Shown here one piece after another: positions 49,614 to 61,500 of a stretch of DNA of 64,000 nt. The position numbers and the translations under genes were made by a program. Numbering within the stretch: the stretch's first letter is position 1; every line of letters begins with the position of its first letter. The stretch covers positions 1,454,450 through 1,518,449 of the forward strand of contig JANPWX010000038.1 of NCBI GenBank assembly GCA_024734555.1. The letters run 5' to 3'. Under the pieces are notes generated by a model. It was not told where the DNA came from. It made no database searches and saw only the letters and a program-made list of their open reading frames with translations. This DNA comes from Trochalopteron elliotii (Eukaryota > Chordata > Aves > Passeriformes > Leiothrichidae).

Positions 49614-52600
49614 GCTCTGTTCAATATCACTGCAAATATAGCTTGAATACAGTGGACATGGGATGCTGCAGCTCTCAAAGACGTGCAGTATAACACAGAG
49701 AAGTTTTTGAATAATACAGCTGTAAATACTTGCTAAAATCTTTGACGACTGAGGTCTGAGATATACAACTTACCCAAACTGGAGAAACATTTTCTACAAG
49801 ATGAGGAAACATGGAGATTTCTACCATGGAGTCAAACCCTTGCTATGTTACATCCCTGTTGACAATATTTGGACTATTTTTCCTTTGCAATTCAATTTAC
49901 AAATCACATATATGGGAGTTTGACTGAAATGTCTAAATGACTGCATTTGGCTGAGCCGTAAGTGACTGAAAATGGGGTCTTGAAAAGGAAATTATTGAGT
50001 ATGCCTTACTTGGGTAGCAACACATTACTGACTATGTTTTCTGCAAGTGTTGCACTCTATCCTGCCATTGCAATCAAAGTAGTTATTTGTTTTGAAACAA
50101 GCACAAGTTAATCTAGTTCAAATAGCCTCCTATAAGCTTTAACAAAAATAATGCTTTCTTTTTATAACTATTAATCAAGATGTATTTATAGACATTTCTA
50201 TCCAGCATAAAATAATAGAGGTTTTTATATTTATCTGTCTCTGAAAGCTGCTATCATTAGCCATTTTTTGTCATAAGGGTCATGCATGGGAAGAAGTTGT
50301 AACAAGTAGCTTTATTTTACAAATAGTAGCACAAATATGACCTTATTTATCATATTAGTTAATTAGCATTATGAAATGTGAAAATAATGCAGCTGTCCAC
50401 ATATCTTCAGAGAATTTAGCTCATTTGTATATTTAATCAGACTTAAGACATCAGTTACTTTTTCTATAAACAATGCTTTTTTTAATGTTTATTCAGTCAG
50501 CACAGTTTTTACATGCTAAAAAAGATATCCCCATTCTCCTTATACTTTTTCACTTATTCAGAATAAAAGTAAGCCATTATACAGAAAAAATAATTTTCCA
50601 AAGAAATAGGAGCTTCATTTGTGCACTTACTGAGGGGTTTTACTAATCTCTTCAGTCTTGCTTTAAACTTAGAGAATGCTATAATTTATTCTATCTTCAT
50701 GTGGTATATTGTGGTCAGTAAAAACTAATACAATTTATGGGTCTCATGGGAGTTACCTGTGGTTGACACATGTTTGATATTTGATTATGGTCAGTTTGAT
50801 AAGTGAAGATAAGTAGAGAGAGAAAAAAAGAAGTGATTCAAGGGCCATCATTCATCACCCTCCATAAGCAGTCTGATGCCCAGCCAAGTCTACGAGTAAT
50901 GGCTATTCTGGAAGACAAAACTTATTTTAGTGCTACTCAGTGTTACATGGTGTGGAGTATGCCTTGGGCCATTTGAGTTCAGGTGTCCACTGGCTGGGCA
51001 TGGGAAGAGTAGACTGAGAAAAAGAAAAGCTCTGACATTGCTTTGTGTCACTTTTTTCACTATCAGTGAAAACACTGTTTAGCACTAGCCAAAACACTGG
51101 TGTGTCATTGGCACCATGTTAGTCATAAATCTGAAATACGGCATTCTACCAGCAAATATGAAGAAGCTTAATTCCATCCCAACCAGGCCCAATATAAGAG
51201 TTTGATTAAAGGGCAACTTATTATATAAAATTTAAATACATCTTTGTTCATCTTGCTCCTTCTGCATTGATTAGCCACTTGGAATGCCTTGTTAAGGTTT
51301 CCACCATCCCTTCAGCTCCAGTGGGGAGAAGGATCGCACTACAAGCTTCTTTTCCACAGCAGTGGATAGATAGTTTCACATGTTCTGATTACTTTTCTTG
51401 TAGCTATATGACTATCTCTTGGTGCCTGTCCAAATGCTGTGTAACAGCTCTTCATGCTTGTTTGACAGAATCAAGAGGTTCATGATAACCATCTAATTTT
51501 CTCACTGGGCATCTGTCAGTGCTAAGACAGCCTTACGGTTTAAAGGGAAGGAATCTTAAAGTTAGGAGGCTGTTCTGTGAATGTGCTGTACTCGATTGTC
51601 AATAACGATGAGGAAATAAGGGAGAAATATAGGAAAAATTTATTTTAATCCTGTGCAATTAATGTAATTCTACCTGGGCTTCCTTTACCTTCTTCTGTGT
51701 CTGGTTTTTATTTTTTTTACTTTCAATCCCGTAAAGAAAATGAAGTTGCATTAGAAAATGTAGCTTTTTATAGCACTGGACTTTAAATAATATCTGTTAA
51801 TCAAACTTTACCTAAGCTAATAAAACCTGTGCCCATGTAGGAGCACAATACTCCATTGTGCAGAGAATGAAACATCCAGCCTTGCAAAAGTTTTTCTCTT
51901 ATCTCTCGGTATTGCTGGACATGCAAAGACCTGAGTGTTCAGTGTTTTCTCTTCTCACTTTGGGATTTGTGAATTCTGCAAATAACAGAAGAATAACCTG
52001 CAGCAACAGTTCAGGCTTTTCAGAATGGATTAAAAGCACCTGATGCTGAGGAAAATATAAACATTGTGGGACAAAGTGGTGCTTCTAGCAATTGCGTAAG
52101 TTATTGTAGCAATATAGTACCAATAATATGGTCTTTCTTCCCCCTTTTAATTTTCAGAATACTTTAGACTGTGGAAGAAAATTACTAAACCAATGCTAAA
52201 TTACTAAACACATGCTACTTTGCATGTGTTCCAGGGGGGTTGATTTGACAATTTTTACCACCAAGAAAAAGCCACTCATGTGTGTCGTGATCTAGTTATT
52301 AAAGGTTATTAGAAATTCCTCTGACCAAATTAAGGTGCAAATGAGACCATATGCCAGTGACAATAGTATGGATTTTATCTGATAGTAAATATGAGACAGA
52401 GACAGAGAGAGAAAGAAAGAAAGAAGAAATAGTTGGAGGGGACAGAAGGAGAGTAACAGGGACAGAATAAGGAAAATATCACCACTCTGTGGATCCCAAT
52501 GATGGTCCGTTGCAATCCAGCTCATTTTCTTGGTGGTGAAGGTCCCCCTGAAAAGCATAGAATCTGATACTTTAATATATGTTCAGGTCAGGTAGGACAA

Positions 52601-53068
52601 CCCAGGAACCTCCCTGTGTGGGGGGAGTTTGCCATTGTCTCTTGGAGCAGACTCTGGGTTTGTTGCATCACATGCAGTCCTGTGGTGCAAAGCCTCAGGA
52701 ATGACTCTGGGCAGCACTTTGCCGGGTCTTTCATGGATTATAATACCCCCTCAGCTGCCTCTCACATGAATGTCCCATGGATGTGGCCTGTGGGGTTGGG
52801 GATTTCACAGCTGGGCTGGTTTGTGAAAGGGAGGATGGATGTTTTCTGCCTCTGACCAGAGGTTGCACCCAAATCTCTTCTCCTGTCCCTCCTCCTCCTT
52901 TCAGGGGCAGTAAACCTGGCTTCTGTGGCCTGCGGTCTTCCCCACCCCAAACTAGGAAAGGGAAGAATCTCTGCTGTGTTTGGCTTTCTTCTGGATGCAT
53001 TCCTCTCCTTCAGCTTTGTTTGTTTCTCCCTAGACCTGAGGTGATTAAACAATGAGTTTGCTCTTTAT
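49614..53068. other. Mostly AT-rich non-coding stretch
   Basis: No gene is recognised. A block at about 50,080-50,460 is rich in homeodomain and MEF2-like words (gttaattagcattatg, tatttatag). A GA-rich tract lies at 52,392-52,425. A GC-richer segment at 52,580-53,040 has open frames on both strands and no recognised repeat. Confidence 0.5.
52392..52425. repeat. GA-rich purine tract
   Basis: gagacagagacagagagaga followed by aagaaagaaagaagaa is a short purine-rich simple repeat. Confidence 0.85.
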
Positions 53069-53713
53069 CTTATTGTCTTGGGGTGACATGATGTTTTTAT
53101 CCCAATCATCTGATAGGTCTGGGAGCTGGGGGAGGGAAGAGGCACGCAGTTTGTTTTTATAAACTGTCCTCTGCTGGCTGGCCTTGAGAGCTGAATTCAA
53201 CACACACGGAGAGTTTTTTGTCAGTAGTGAGTTAGTTAGTTAGTGTGTAGCTAGTAGGAGGGGGGAGAAGCTTGGCTTTCTTTTATTCCTTCTCCTCCTG
53301 TTTTTTTTTTCTTTTTTTCTTTCCTGTTTTTTTTTTTTTCTTTTTTAGCCTTCCCTTGGAACTCTTAAAAATCTCTCTGGACTGAGGACCTGGGGGAGCG
53401 CCGTGGGGGCTGCATCTGGAACCCACCAAGATCTGCACAGCAACGCTCCCCAGCACCAGAGGAACAGAGACAGAGAAATCACCTACAGGAGGGACTTCTT
53501 TCCTAAATCTGTCATCTCTCCAGAGCAGCACGAAGTTCTTATCATTGGGTATTGTTCAATTTATTGTGCCAGGGAGTGCTTTGCCTGTTTAATAAACAGG
53601 GTTCTTTCCACTTCTCTCAGAGGAGGTTTTTTTTTCCAAACGAGTTGTGGGGAGGGCAGGGAGTGCCCCTTAGGAGGTTTCCTCCCAGATTTGCCCTAAA
53701 CCACTACACTTAT
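53069..53713 (+). mobile_element. Solo ERVL-like LTR, copy 2, with duplication
   Basis: The LTR proper is 53,074-53,708 (635 bp), from tgtcttggggtgac to ccactaca. It is flanked by an exact 5-bp target-site duplication cttat at 53,069-53,073 and 53,709-53,713. It keeps an intact aataaa at 53,591-53,596. Inside are a ttag tetranucleotide run (about 53,226-53,240) and two long T tracts (53,300-53,345). The same ttag-like block and T tract occur at the corresponding place in the LTR at 37,439, which confirms that the two are related. The coding-like frames inside it are not genes. Confidence 0.9.
53591..53596 (+). promoter_or_regulatory. LTR polyadenylation signal
   Basis: An intact aataaa sits about 115 bases before the LTR end, the expected place for the R region. 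The related LTR at 37,439 has aataag at the matching site. Confidence 0.65.
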
Positions 53714-53892
53714 TTAGGCAGGTTAACTCGCAGTCCAAAGTTCTTCAGGGAAGCTTCTGTGGCTGTAGCTTCTTTATACAGTTCCTATAATTGGCAAAAC
53801 TTCATAACAACGTTTGAGGCATGAACCATTTCAGTCCCTGACAGAGTGTCAGGCTGCAGGATATGCCCTGCTCTTATGCCAGCATAGGCCAG

Positions 53893-54880
53893 TAGCAGTG
53901 AGCACACATGTGGGATTGGATCACAAATGGTGTTCCCGGGGGCTCAGTATTAGGGCTAGTCCTGTTTAATATGTCTTTTGATGACCTAGGTGAGGGCATC
54001 ACGGTCACCCTCAATGAGTTTGCAGATTACATCAAGCTGGGTGGGAGTGTTGATCTGCTGAAGGGTAGGAATGTTCTGCTGAGGGATCTGGACAGACTGG
54101 ATCAATGGGCTGAGGCCAGTATTGTTATGTGAAGTGCCAGGTCTACGAGGTGAAATTCCAGGTCCTGCATTTGGGTCACAGCAACCCCGTGCAGTGCTAC
54201 ATGCTGTGGGCAGAGTAGGTGGAAAGCAGCTGACCAGAAAAGGAGCTGTGAGTGCTGGCTGACAGCAGCTGAACATGAGCCAGTGTGTGTGCCCAGGTGG
54301 CAAAGAAGGCCAGTGGCATCCTGGCTTGAGTCATAGATTGTGGCCAGCAGTACCAGGGCAGGGATTGTCCCCCTATACTTGGTACAGATGAGGCTGCATC
54401 CCAAATCTTGTGTCCAGTTTTGGGCTCCTCAATACATGAAAGACAATGAGGTGCTGGAGCCTATCCAGAGAAGGGCAATGGAGCTGGGAAAGGGTCTGGA
54501 GTACAACTCTGATGAGGAGAGGCTGAAGGACCAAGGGCTGCTTAGCCTGGAGAAAAGGAGGTGAACTTATTGCTGTTTACAAATCCCTAAAACGACATTG
54601 TAGCCAGTAGGTGTTTGGTCTCTTCTCCCAAGTAAGAAGTGATAGGACCAGAGGAAGTGGTCTCAAGTTCCACTGGTGAAGGATTGGTTTGGATATTAGG
54701 AAAAATTTCTTCATGGAGAGATTTGTCAGACATCAGAACAGGCTGCCTGTGCTAGTGCTTGAGTCACCACGAATGTGGCACTTAAGGATGTGGTTTGGTG
54801 GTGGATTTGGGAGTTAATAGATCTTAAAAGTCTAACCCAACCTGAGATTCTCTGATTCATTTCTATGATTATATGAGTTC
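53893..54880 (+). mobile_element. CR1 LINE, about 1 kb, 5'-truncated
   Basis: Plus-strand CR1 runs from the reverse transcriptase GVPGGSVLG region through the C-terminal coding part to the 3' tail (ctaacccaacctgagattct, ctgattcatttctatgatt). It starts about 180 bases right of the second solo ERVL-like LTR. The 5' half of the element, with the endonuclease, is missing. Frames are broken throughout. Confidence 0.92.
53908..54564 (+). pseudogene. CR1 reverse transcriptase C-terminal remnant
   Basis: The first piece reads [15 protein letters not shown] and then [16 protein letters not shown]. Where active enzymes have F-A-D-D this copy has F-A-D-Y, so a metal-binding aspartate is lost. The frame then ends at 54,132 and resumes in another frame; a later piece (54,340-54,564) carries RLHPKSCVQFWAPQYMKDNE and a downstream RRAMELGKGLE, both from the ORF2 C-terminal part. 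It is non-functional. Confidence 0.88.
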
Positions 54881-56058
54881 CAAAAGCAGGTATACTTTTA
54901 GCAGTTGAGCTTTATACTTTGGTGATAATAGTCCACTAGTTTTTTGGGGCTTTTCTCTTCAACAGCTACGTTCGTGGTCACCTAGTGCACATCTGTGAGT
55001 TTTGTATTATTGTACAGAATTTTAGGAAGTTCACAGTTTGTTTTTGGTATTCTCTTTTATTAGTAAGTAAATGACCCTCTTAGGAAAGGTGGTAATATGT
55101 GGCCACAGCTAGGTGCTCAGAATCTTAGTTATGTGTAAGTGAACGTCTGTGATAGAAATTTGTAGGCCTGTTTATAGAGAACTAAATTCTCATCCAAGTA
55201 TTTATGAACTCTTGGGTCTGTTAATGCAGAGTTTGAAATAATGACTGTAAAGCATCTCAGCTCCTGCATGGATGTGTTTAGAAGTGTTCAGTCATAAAGA
55301 TTTCTGGATAGTTTATAGAGGACAGTCTGAGTGTCAATAAAGTTTTTATTCATTTGCACCGGTAAGCACTAGATTAGACTACATAATTACTTTCCTTTGT
55401 AAAGCTTGTAAACATTTTAGATGTAGAAAAGGCCTCATTAAGATGGTATGACCAGATGATGGTGACAGCTTTGCAGCAGGAGCAGCAGGTATGTCTACAT
55501 ACCTGAGGGGTGTATGGTCACAGGCAAAGGGATGTAAGGGATGGAATGGTGTCTTGGCCAAGGTTCTGTCTTCAACCGAACAGCAGATCTGTGACTAAAG
55601 AAGATCCCTCAGGGAAGAATGTGAAGGCAGGACAGGTAGAGATAAATCCTTCTCCTAATAGCTATATCCAGCTTCTGCCTACCTCTGCCTTTGGATGGTA
55701 GCCTGTATATGAGCATATGGGTGCAGTGAATGGTATTTTAGAGAAGTAAGCAAAACTCAGTTTTGCATTCCAGCTTGCACTGAGATAGTGAAACTGTGTC
55801 AGGGGACTAAAAGCATAATAAGTAAAGTGCTTGGGGTGCAGACCATCCCACTTCCCAAATTGCTGTTCTAGGGGTTCTGAGTGCACTTCAGTTGAGATTT
55901 TCTCTGTATGGCTGCAGCTGTGCACCGTCCCTGTTATATTGGTTGAGAAAAGACTACTGTGTATGTCTTGAATATATTAATTCAAAATGCAAATCAGACA
56001 GGTCAATGATTTGAAATTTTGTACATGAAAAATCTATGGGAGGAATTGGCTTCTATCT
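54881..56058. other. Non-coding stretch
   Basis: No gene or repeat is recognised. Short frames at 55,379-55,925 on both strands have no known domain. Confidence 0.5.
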
Positions 56059-56059
56059 T

Positions 56060-56641
56060 TCTCAGCAGGTTGAAGGAGGTGATTCTGCTCTTCTACTACA
56101 GTCTGGTGAGGCCCACCTCGAATTCTGCATCCAGGTCAGGACCCTCAGCACAAAAAGACATGTACCCATCAAAGTGCATCCAGACAAGGGCCATGAAGGT
56201 GATTAGAGAATTGAAACAACTTTCTTTGAAGACAGGCTGAGATTTGGGATTGTTCAGTCTGGAGAAGGGAAGGTTTCAGAGAAACTTGATTGGAGCCTTC
56301 TGGTGCCTTAATGGGACTCACTAAAAGGAGTACTTTTTCCTGGTACTTTTTATAGGAGCAAATAGCACCAGGACAAGGGGCAATGATTTTAAATTGAAAA
56401 AGGGTAGGTCTAGATTAGATATTAGGAAGAAATTCTTTACTGTGAGTGAGGCACTGGAGTAAGTTGTCCAGACAAGTTGTGGCTGCCCCATCCCTGGAAA
56501 TATTCAAGGCCAGGTTGGATGGAGTGTTGGACAGTCTGATTTAGTGAGTGGCATCCCTGCCATTGGTAGGAGAGTTGGAACTAAAGGATCTTTAAGGTCC
56601 CTTCCAACCCAAACAAGTCTAAGATTCTATGATTCTCTGGT
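56060..56641 (+). mobile_element. CR1 LINE 3' fragment, about 580 bp
   Basis: Plus-strand CR1: gaaggaggtgattctgctct near 56,070 (ORF2 C terminus), gatattaggaagaaattct near 56,417, and the classic tail ggatctttaaggtcccttcc, then gattctatgattctctgg. It ends in degenerate ATTCTATG octamers. Coding frames are interrupted. Confidence 0.92.
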
Positions 56642-58052
56642 GAATTTTGCATATTCCTTATGTAGAATGAGAGACACTCTTTAAGCACTTTCTAGATATG
56701 CTGCTCTATGGTTTCATTTTGCCCTTAGTTTCCAGGAAGAAACACTAAATGCAAATAATTTTTCTTTATTTGCAATAGGTCAAACTAATTTAGCTAAAGT
56801 TCACACCTATCTGCATAGAAGATTATTGTAAACACAATAAAATTCAAAGGTCATTTCTGTGACTGAAAGAGGATCAAAGGTGCTTTCTGTGCTATTTTAA
56901 TCCACTTCAGAGCATTGTAATGAGTTTAGTAAAGGGTGAGAGTCCAAGATTTTCCCTTGTCATTGTCCTTTATATAACTCTATTAACTATTCACTGGTCT
57001 GGCATTATAACATGTTCAATGGTGAATGAAGGAGAATCTGTCAAGGGGAGCTTAGTTAGAGTATAACAGCTCCTGATGTATGCTGATTTTGTTGATATGT
57101 TTCATCATTTGAACAGCAGCAGCTTAGAAAGCAGAAGTCAATCTCACCCTGATAATGAAGTCTTAATACTTACAGCCCATTACAAAAGTGAATGCTGATC
57201 TTCAGAGTCAGGTCACAAAATCCCTGTGCTTTACATAGTTTCCAAAATAATCCTGAATAACAGACCTGCATGTTTGCTCTTAAACTGTTTCCTGGTGCTT
57301 AAGCAGGAATGTGCCTTACTTGTTTCTGCAAAATATTAATATTGCTAAATTTTACTTTTACCTAACAATCAGAATATTTGCTGAGGAGCTGGTCTAGTCC
57401 AACTGGGCCCCTTTGGAGGAATGTAAGTGGAAGCTGTTAGGACATGATACTGCTCTTAGGCTTAAGAAGTGAATGCATTTGTGAATTGTGAACACATTTA
57501 ATTTAGCTGCCTGCAGGCAATCATCTTTCAGAAAACTGTTTTCAGTACAGATGGTCAGAAAAGCCTATCCAAGATTCACTGTTCAATAGTTTGAAAATAA
57601 TAGAAATGAAGATGACTTGTTGATGTCATGTAAAATGCAAATTGTTTATCCTCTCCTGAACTGATCAGTTGCTCTCTATTTTTGAAAATGGCATTTAACT
57701 CTTGTCTTTATAATACGAATTTGCAGTATTTTTTATATTACACAATCAAATCAATTAAAAGAATTAGAATATTCTGAAGAGAGAAGACCTACAGAGAAAC
57801 ACTTAGGTTCATTGTTTTTCTATTTTATTCAGCTTTTAGTTGGTACCATGACCTCAGGTTTTGACTTAATTGTAGTGATGTGTGCAAAGCTGCTGACCTC
57901 TGGTAGATGATAAGAACAATGGAATCAGAGAATGGTGGGCTATTTTGGTTAAAAGACTGGCTAGATTTGCACTAATTATTCAGACTTTCAATATTCTGCT
58001 CAAAAAAAGAGAAGTGTATATAATTTGGTTTGATTGTGCTACAGAAACTGTA
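56642..58052. other. AT-rich non-coding stretch
   Basis: Nothing is recognised, apart from a faint CR1-tail-like bit near 57,920-57,965 that is too diverged to call. Confidence 0.5.
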
Positions 58053-58054
58053 TG

Positions 58055-58595
58055 GAATCACAGAATCAGTGAACGGCTAGGGTTGAAAGGGACCTTAAAG
58101 ACCATCTAGTTCCAATCCCCCTGCAATGGGCAAGAATACATTCCACTGGACCAGGCTGCTTAGAGCTCCATCCAACCTGACTGTCAACACTTCCAACTCA
58201 GTGTTTGGGCAACCACAGCCTCTCCGGGCAACCTGTTCCAGTGCTTCACAGCCCTCATAGTAAAGAATTTCTTTCTAATATCTAATTTTAACCTACTTGG
58301 TTTTTGTTTGAAGCCATAGCCCCTTGTCCTGTCACTACATGCTCTTATAAGCAGTCCTTCTCCATCTTTCATGTAAGTATCCTTCAGCTACTGGAAGGGC
58401 AAAATTAGGTCACCCCAAAGTCTACTTTTTTCTAAACTGAACAAACCCAGTTCTCTTTGCCTTTCCTCACAGGACAAATTCTTCACCACTCTGATCAGCT
58501 TGCGGCCCTCCTCTGGACTTGCTTCAACAGGTTGATCTCTTTCTTGTTTTTGGGATCCCAGAGCTGAATGCACTACCCAAAATACCATTTTCTCT
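58055..58595 (-). mobile_element. CR1 LINE 3' fragment, about 540 bp
   Basis: On the minus strand this ends with the CR1 tail. On the plus strand it opens ggaatcacagaatcagtgaa, then gaaagggaccttaaagacc and a cccctgcaatgggca block, and continues through ctccgggcaacctgttccag and gtcctgtcactac into ORF2 C-terminal sequence. A minus-strand piece reads DIRKKFFTMRAVKHWNRLP, the CR1 C-terminal signature; upstream NLSCEERQRELGLFSLEKSR is also CR1. It is 5'-truncated and out of frame. Confidence 0.92.
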
Positions 58596-61500
58596 TTTCA
58601 AAGTCAACATAATCATAGCTGTGGGCTTATAAGGTTAAGACATCCTTCTTAATCCATTGCACCCCTTACCTCCCAAAAAAATCCCAAACCCCAAACAACA
58701 AACCCAAGCACCCAATCAAACAACAACAAGAACCCAAAATCTCAAACCCTGTCTGGAGTGAAAGGAAAACTACTTCATTTAAGCCTTGAAACTTCCATGT
58801 TCATCTAACTTTCTCCTGAATGACTTCGACTGTGCAGTCATATGCAGATTAATAAGGAAATTTCAGTCCTGATACAGAAAGAATTGTTACAGCATGTGAT
58901 TCTTCCTACTAATATAAAATGCCAGTCTGAAATTACCCAGTTGAACTGACTAACTCTACTGCAAAGAAGCTAACAGGGTTTCCATGGAAAAACACAGCTC
59001 CATCAATAGAGTTTCTAAGCTTTGTGGTACTCCCCAAAAGGGAATTACATCCTGAGTGGATGAGGCAATTAATCTCTGCTTTCATCTTTTCACTTGGAGA
59101 CTCCTGACTCCAGTGAACAAAGCCCTTTAAAAGCAACAAAAAAGGGCTGCTCCCTGACTGCTCCTACAGAAATTTATAGTATATTGTTCAGATAAAGACG
59201 TTTCCCAGTGGAATGTCTTTTTTCACTGGGGGACTTTGGAAATTGCATGAACCACAAAGCAAGCACCTACATATGTGAATGGAGTATGTTAGTATTCTAC
59301 AAGAATGGAATATGAGATACTACGTTATATTTGGATTATTCGACAAGCCAGATCCTGAAAACATTTAATGAGGTTGCTCGTAAATGTGACAGCTCAACAA
59401 CAGCAGTATTTGATTTCACATTAATTTATCTCTTGTGGAGAACAGATATATTGTTTTTCAGACATATCTGTATTTCTCAAAGAAAATCAATTCAACTTGA
59501 AAGAAAGTTGAATGCCAGGAAGAAGATCATTAGGTGTGATAAATGCATCTGTGAATGATCTGAGTTTGCTTGGTGAAAGAGAAGAATTTCAGGAAAGACT
59601 GAAAAAAAGGGAAAAGTTTTCAGATCTGAAAAGTTTCTTGTTGGCAATATTAGTGCCAACCAACACGTCTCAGAGCTTTCACTGGAAAAACTGGAAATTA
59701 TTTCATCTGATGCTACATGCCTGTCTCTCGCCAAGTAAAATGGGCAAATGGATTCTGGTGTGATTGAAAGTAAATGCTTACTTTAATTAGTATTAGCTTT
59801 GCAGGACAGAATCCTATGTAGTATAGGTAGATCAAATTTAATTGGACTAGTTTGCATGTAGAATGTACTTGTCCTGTAGCTCTGTTTAAATCAGCAGGTA
59901 AAAGTTTCTTCTAATGATTAAAAGAAAAAGTCAGGATACTCAGTATATTATGTTTATTTATGTTTTGTTCCCTAATGGGCATGAGCTCCAGATAGTTTTG
60001 TGGACCCTGAGTTATTGTAGGACTCTTCTGCACTGTATTTCAAGGTGTTGAGAGAGAATCTGTCATGCATGTTATCTGGATATCAGTTGGGTCACAGGTG
60101 GAGAAGAACAATGTTCTCAGTCAATGGGTAGTGTTTCCTATCCCACCAATGCAATTTAACTAATCTGAGTTACACCAGTGATACCAAATACAAAAATAAA
60201 TAAATGGAATTACTTCAACTGATGCTCAAAATGCAAAAGTTAAATTGATTTGCAGTCTTTTCACTTGCAGCTTCTGAAAAACTTCCAAATTTTAGAAGTA
60301 TTCAGTAATCTGTATTATTTTTAAGTTCTCTGTGTCTATTGTTGCTTATGTTCTTACCTTGCTTGTCCTTTAACCTAAAAAACATACAAAACTATCATGT
60401 ATTTTAATTCCAATTTTGAGGATAGACTGGTTAATGACACATTTCAGTCAATTTGTCTGGGTGATTGACCCATATTTGTAGAATTTGCTGCAATTCAACA
60501 TAGGAGTCCAGCTAATAAAATAATTGTAAGGGATTTAATAAGGAAAACTGTGCATATTTTTTGGTTATGGAATTTAAGTTAAATTGGAGAAGCAGTAGGA
60601 TTTTTTTTCTTTTGGATGTACATCCTGAAAGCCTTATGTCCATTCATGTATATTAGAAAATGCTTGATAGAGGAATTATGTAAACTGAAAGACTGAATAC
60701 AAATATCTGTAGTTGCAGTACTCAGTGTAAATTATGGATTTTTGAAATGTTCCTACAAGCAACTGGGACTCATAATTATCTATTGTTTCTAAGGTAGGAA
60801 CATGGCTGGTGCCTTTGAAGAATGCAGATGTACCTCCTCCAAACATGTTATATCCGTGGATAGAACTTGCCTGCATGTATGAGCATTGTACAATTTGACC
60901 ACTCTCTTCTGTAAAATAAAGATCCTCCTTGAATGCAAAGTCAGTCTGTTTAACAATCACAGCTTTCTCAAGCTTGTGTAGCGGAGATTTCTCCAGCTTA
61001 GTCCTTTAACAATTACTTTATTGCCTGGTTTTGGCCTCAATCAAACAGTAAGCCAAAGCTGAAGCTGACAGGAGTCATGTATACTATATTGTCCTTGGGA
61101 AGTACAGTGAAGACATTTTCCTAGGGGATTTTTACTGTTCCTAAATTATAGTAATCTAAAATGGTCTTCTGTGTAATGAGTCTTTACAGGAAGTCTCTCC
61201 TGGAAACTTCATGTACTACTTACGTCAGAAATCTGAATGCATATTTGTGATTATTCAATTTCTCTGCTTTGAACTGAAATAACATTAGTAACTGTATTTC
61301 TGTCAAAAATCTGCCCAAGCACAAAATTTTTTTGCAATTCCTCAAAAAAAACCCCAAAAAACCAACAAAACCAAACTCAAAAAATTTCAAACAAAAACCC
61401 CAAACAAAACAAAAAACCCCCAACCACTTAAAAAATCCATAAAATATTAAAAACCAATCCTGACCTCCCTAAGTAGTTAAGATGACTCAACCCCCTTAAA

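Noticed and set aside
52580..53040. GC-richer segment with frames on both strands next to an LTR
   Set aside because: It lies outside the exact target-site duplication of the LTR, and no gene or ERV motif could be recognised.
57918..57965. Faint resemblance to a minus-strand CR1 3' tail
   Set aside because: Only scattered words agree; too diverged and short to call.
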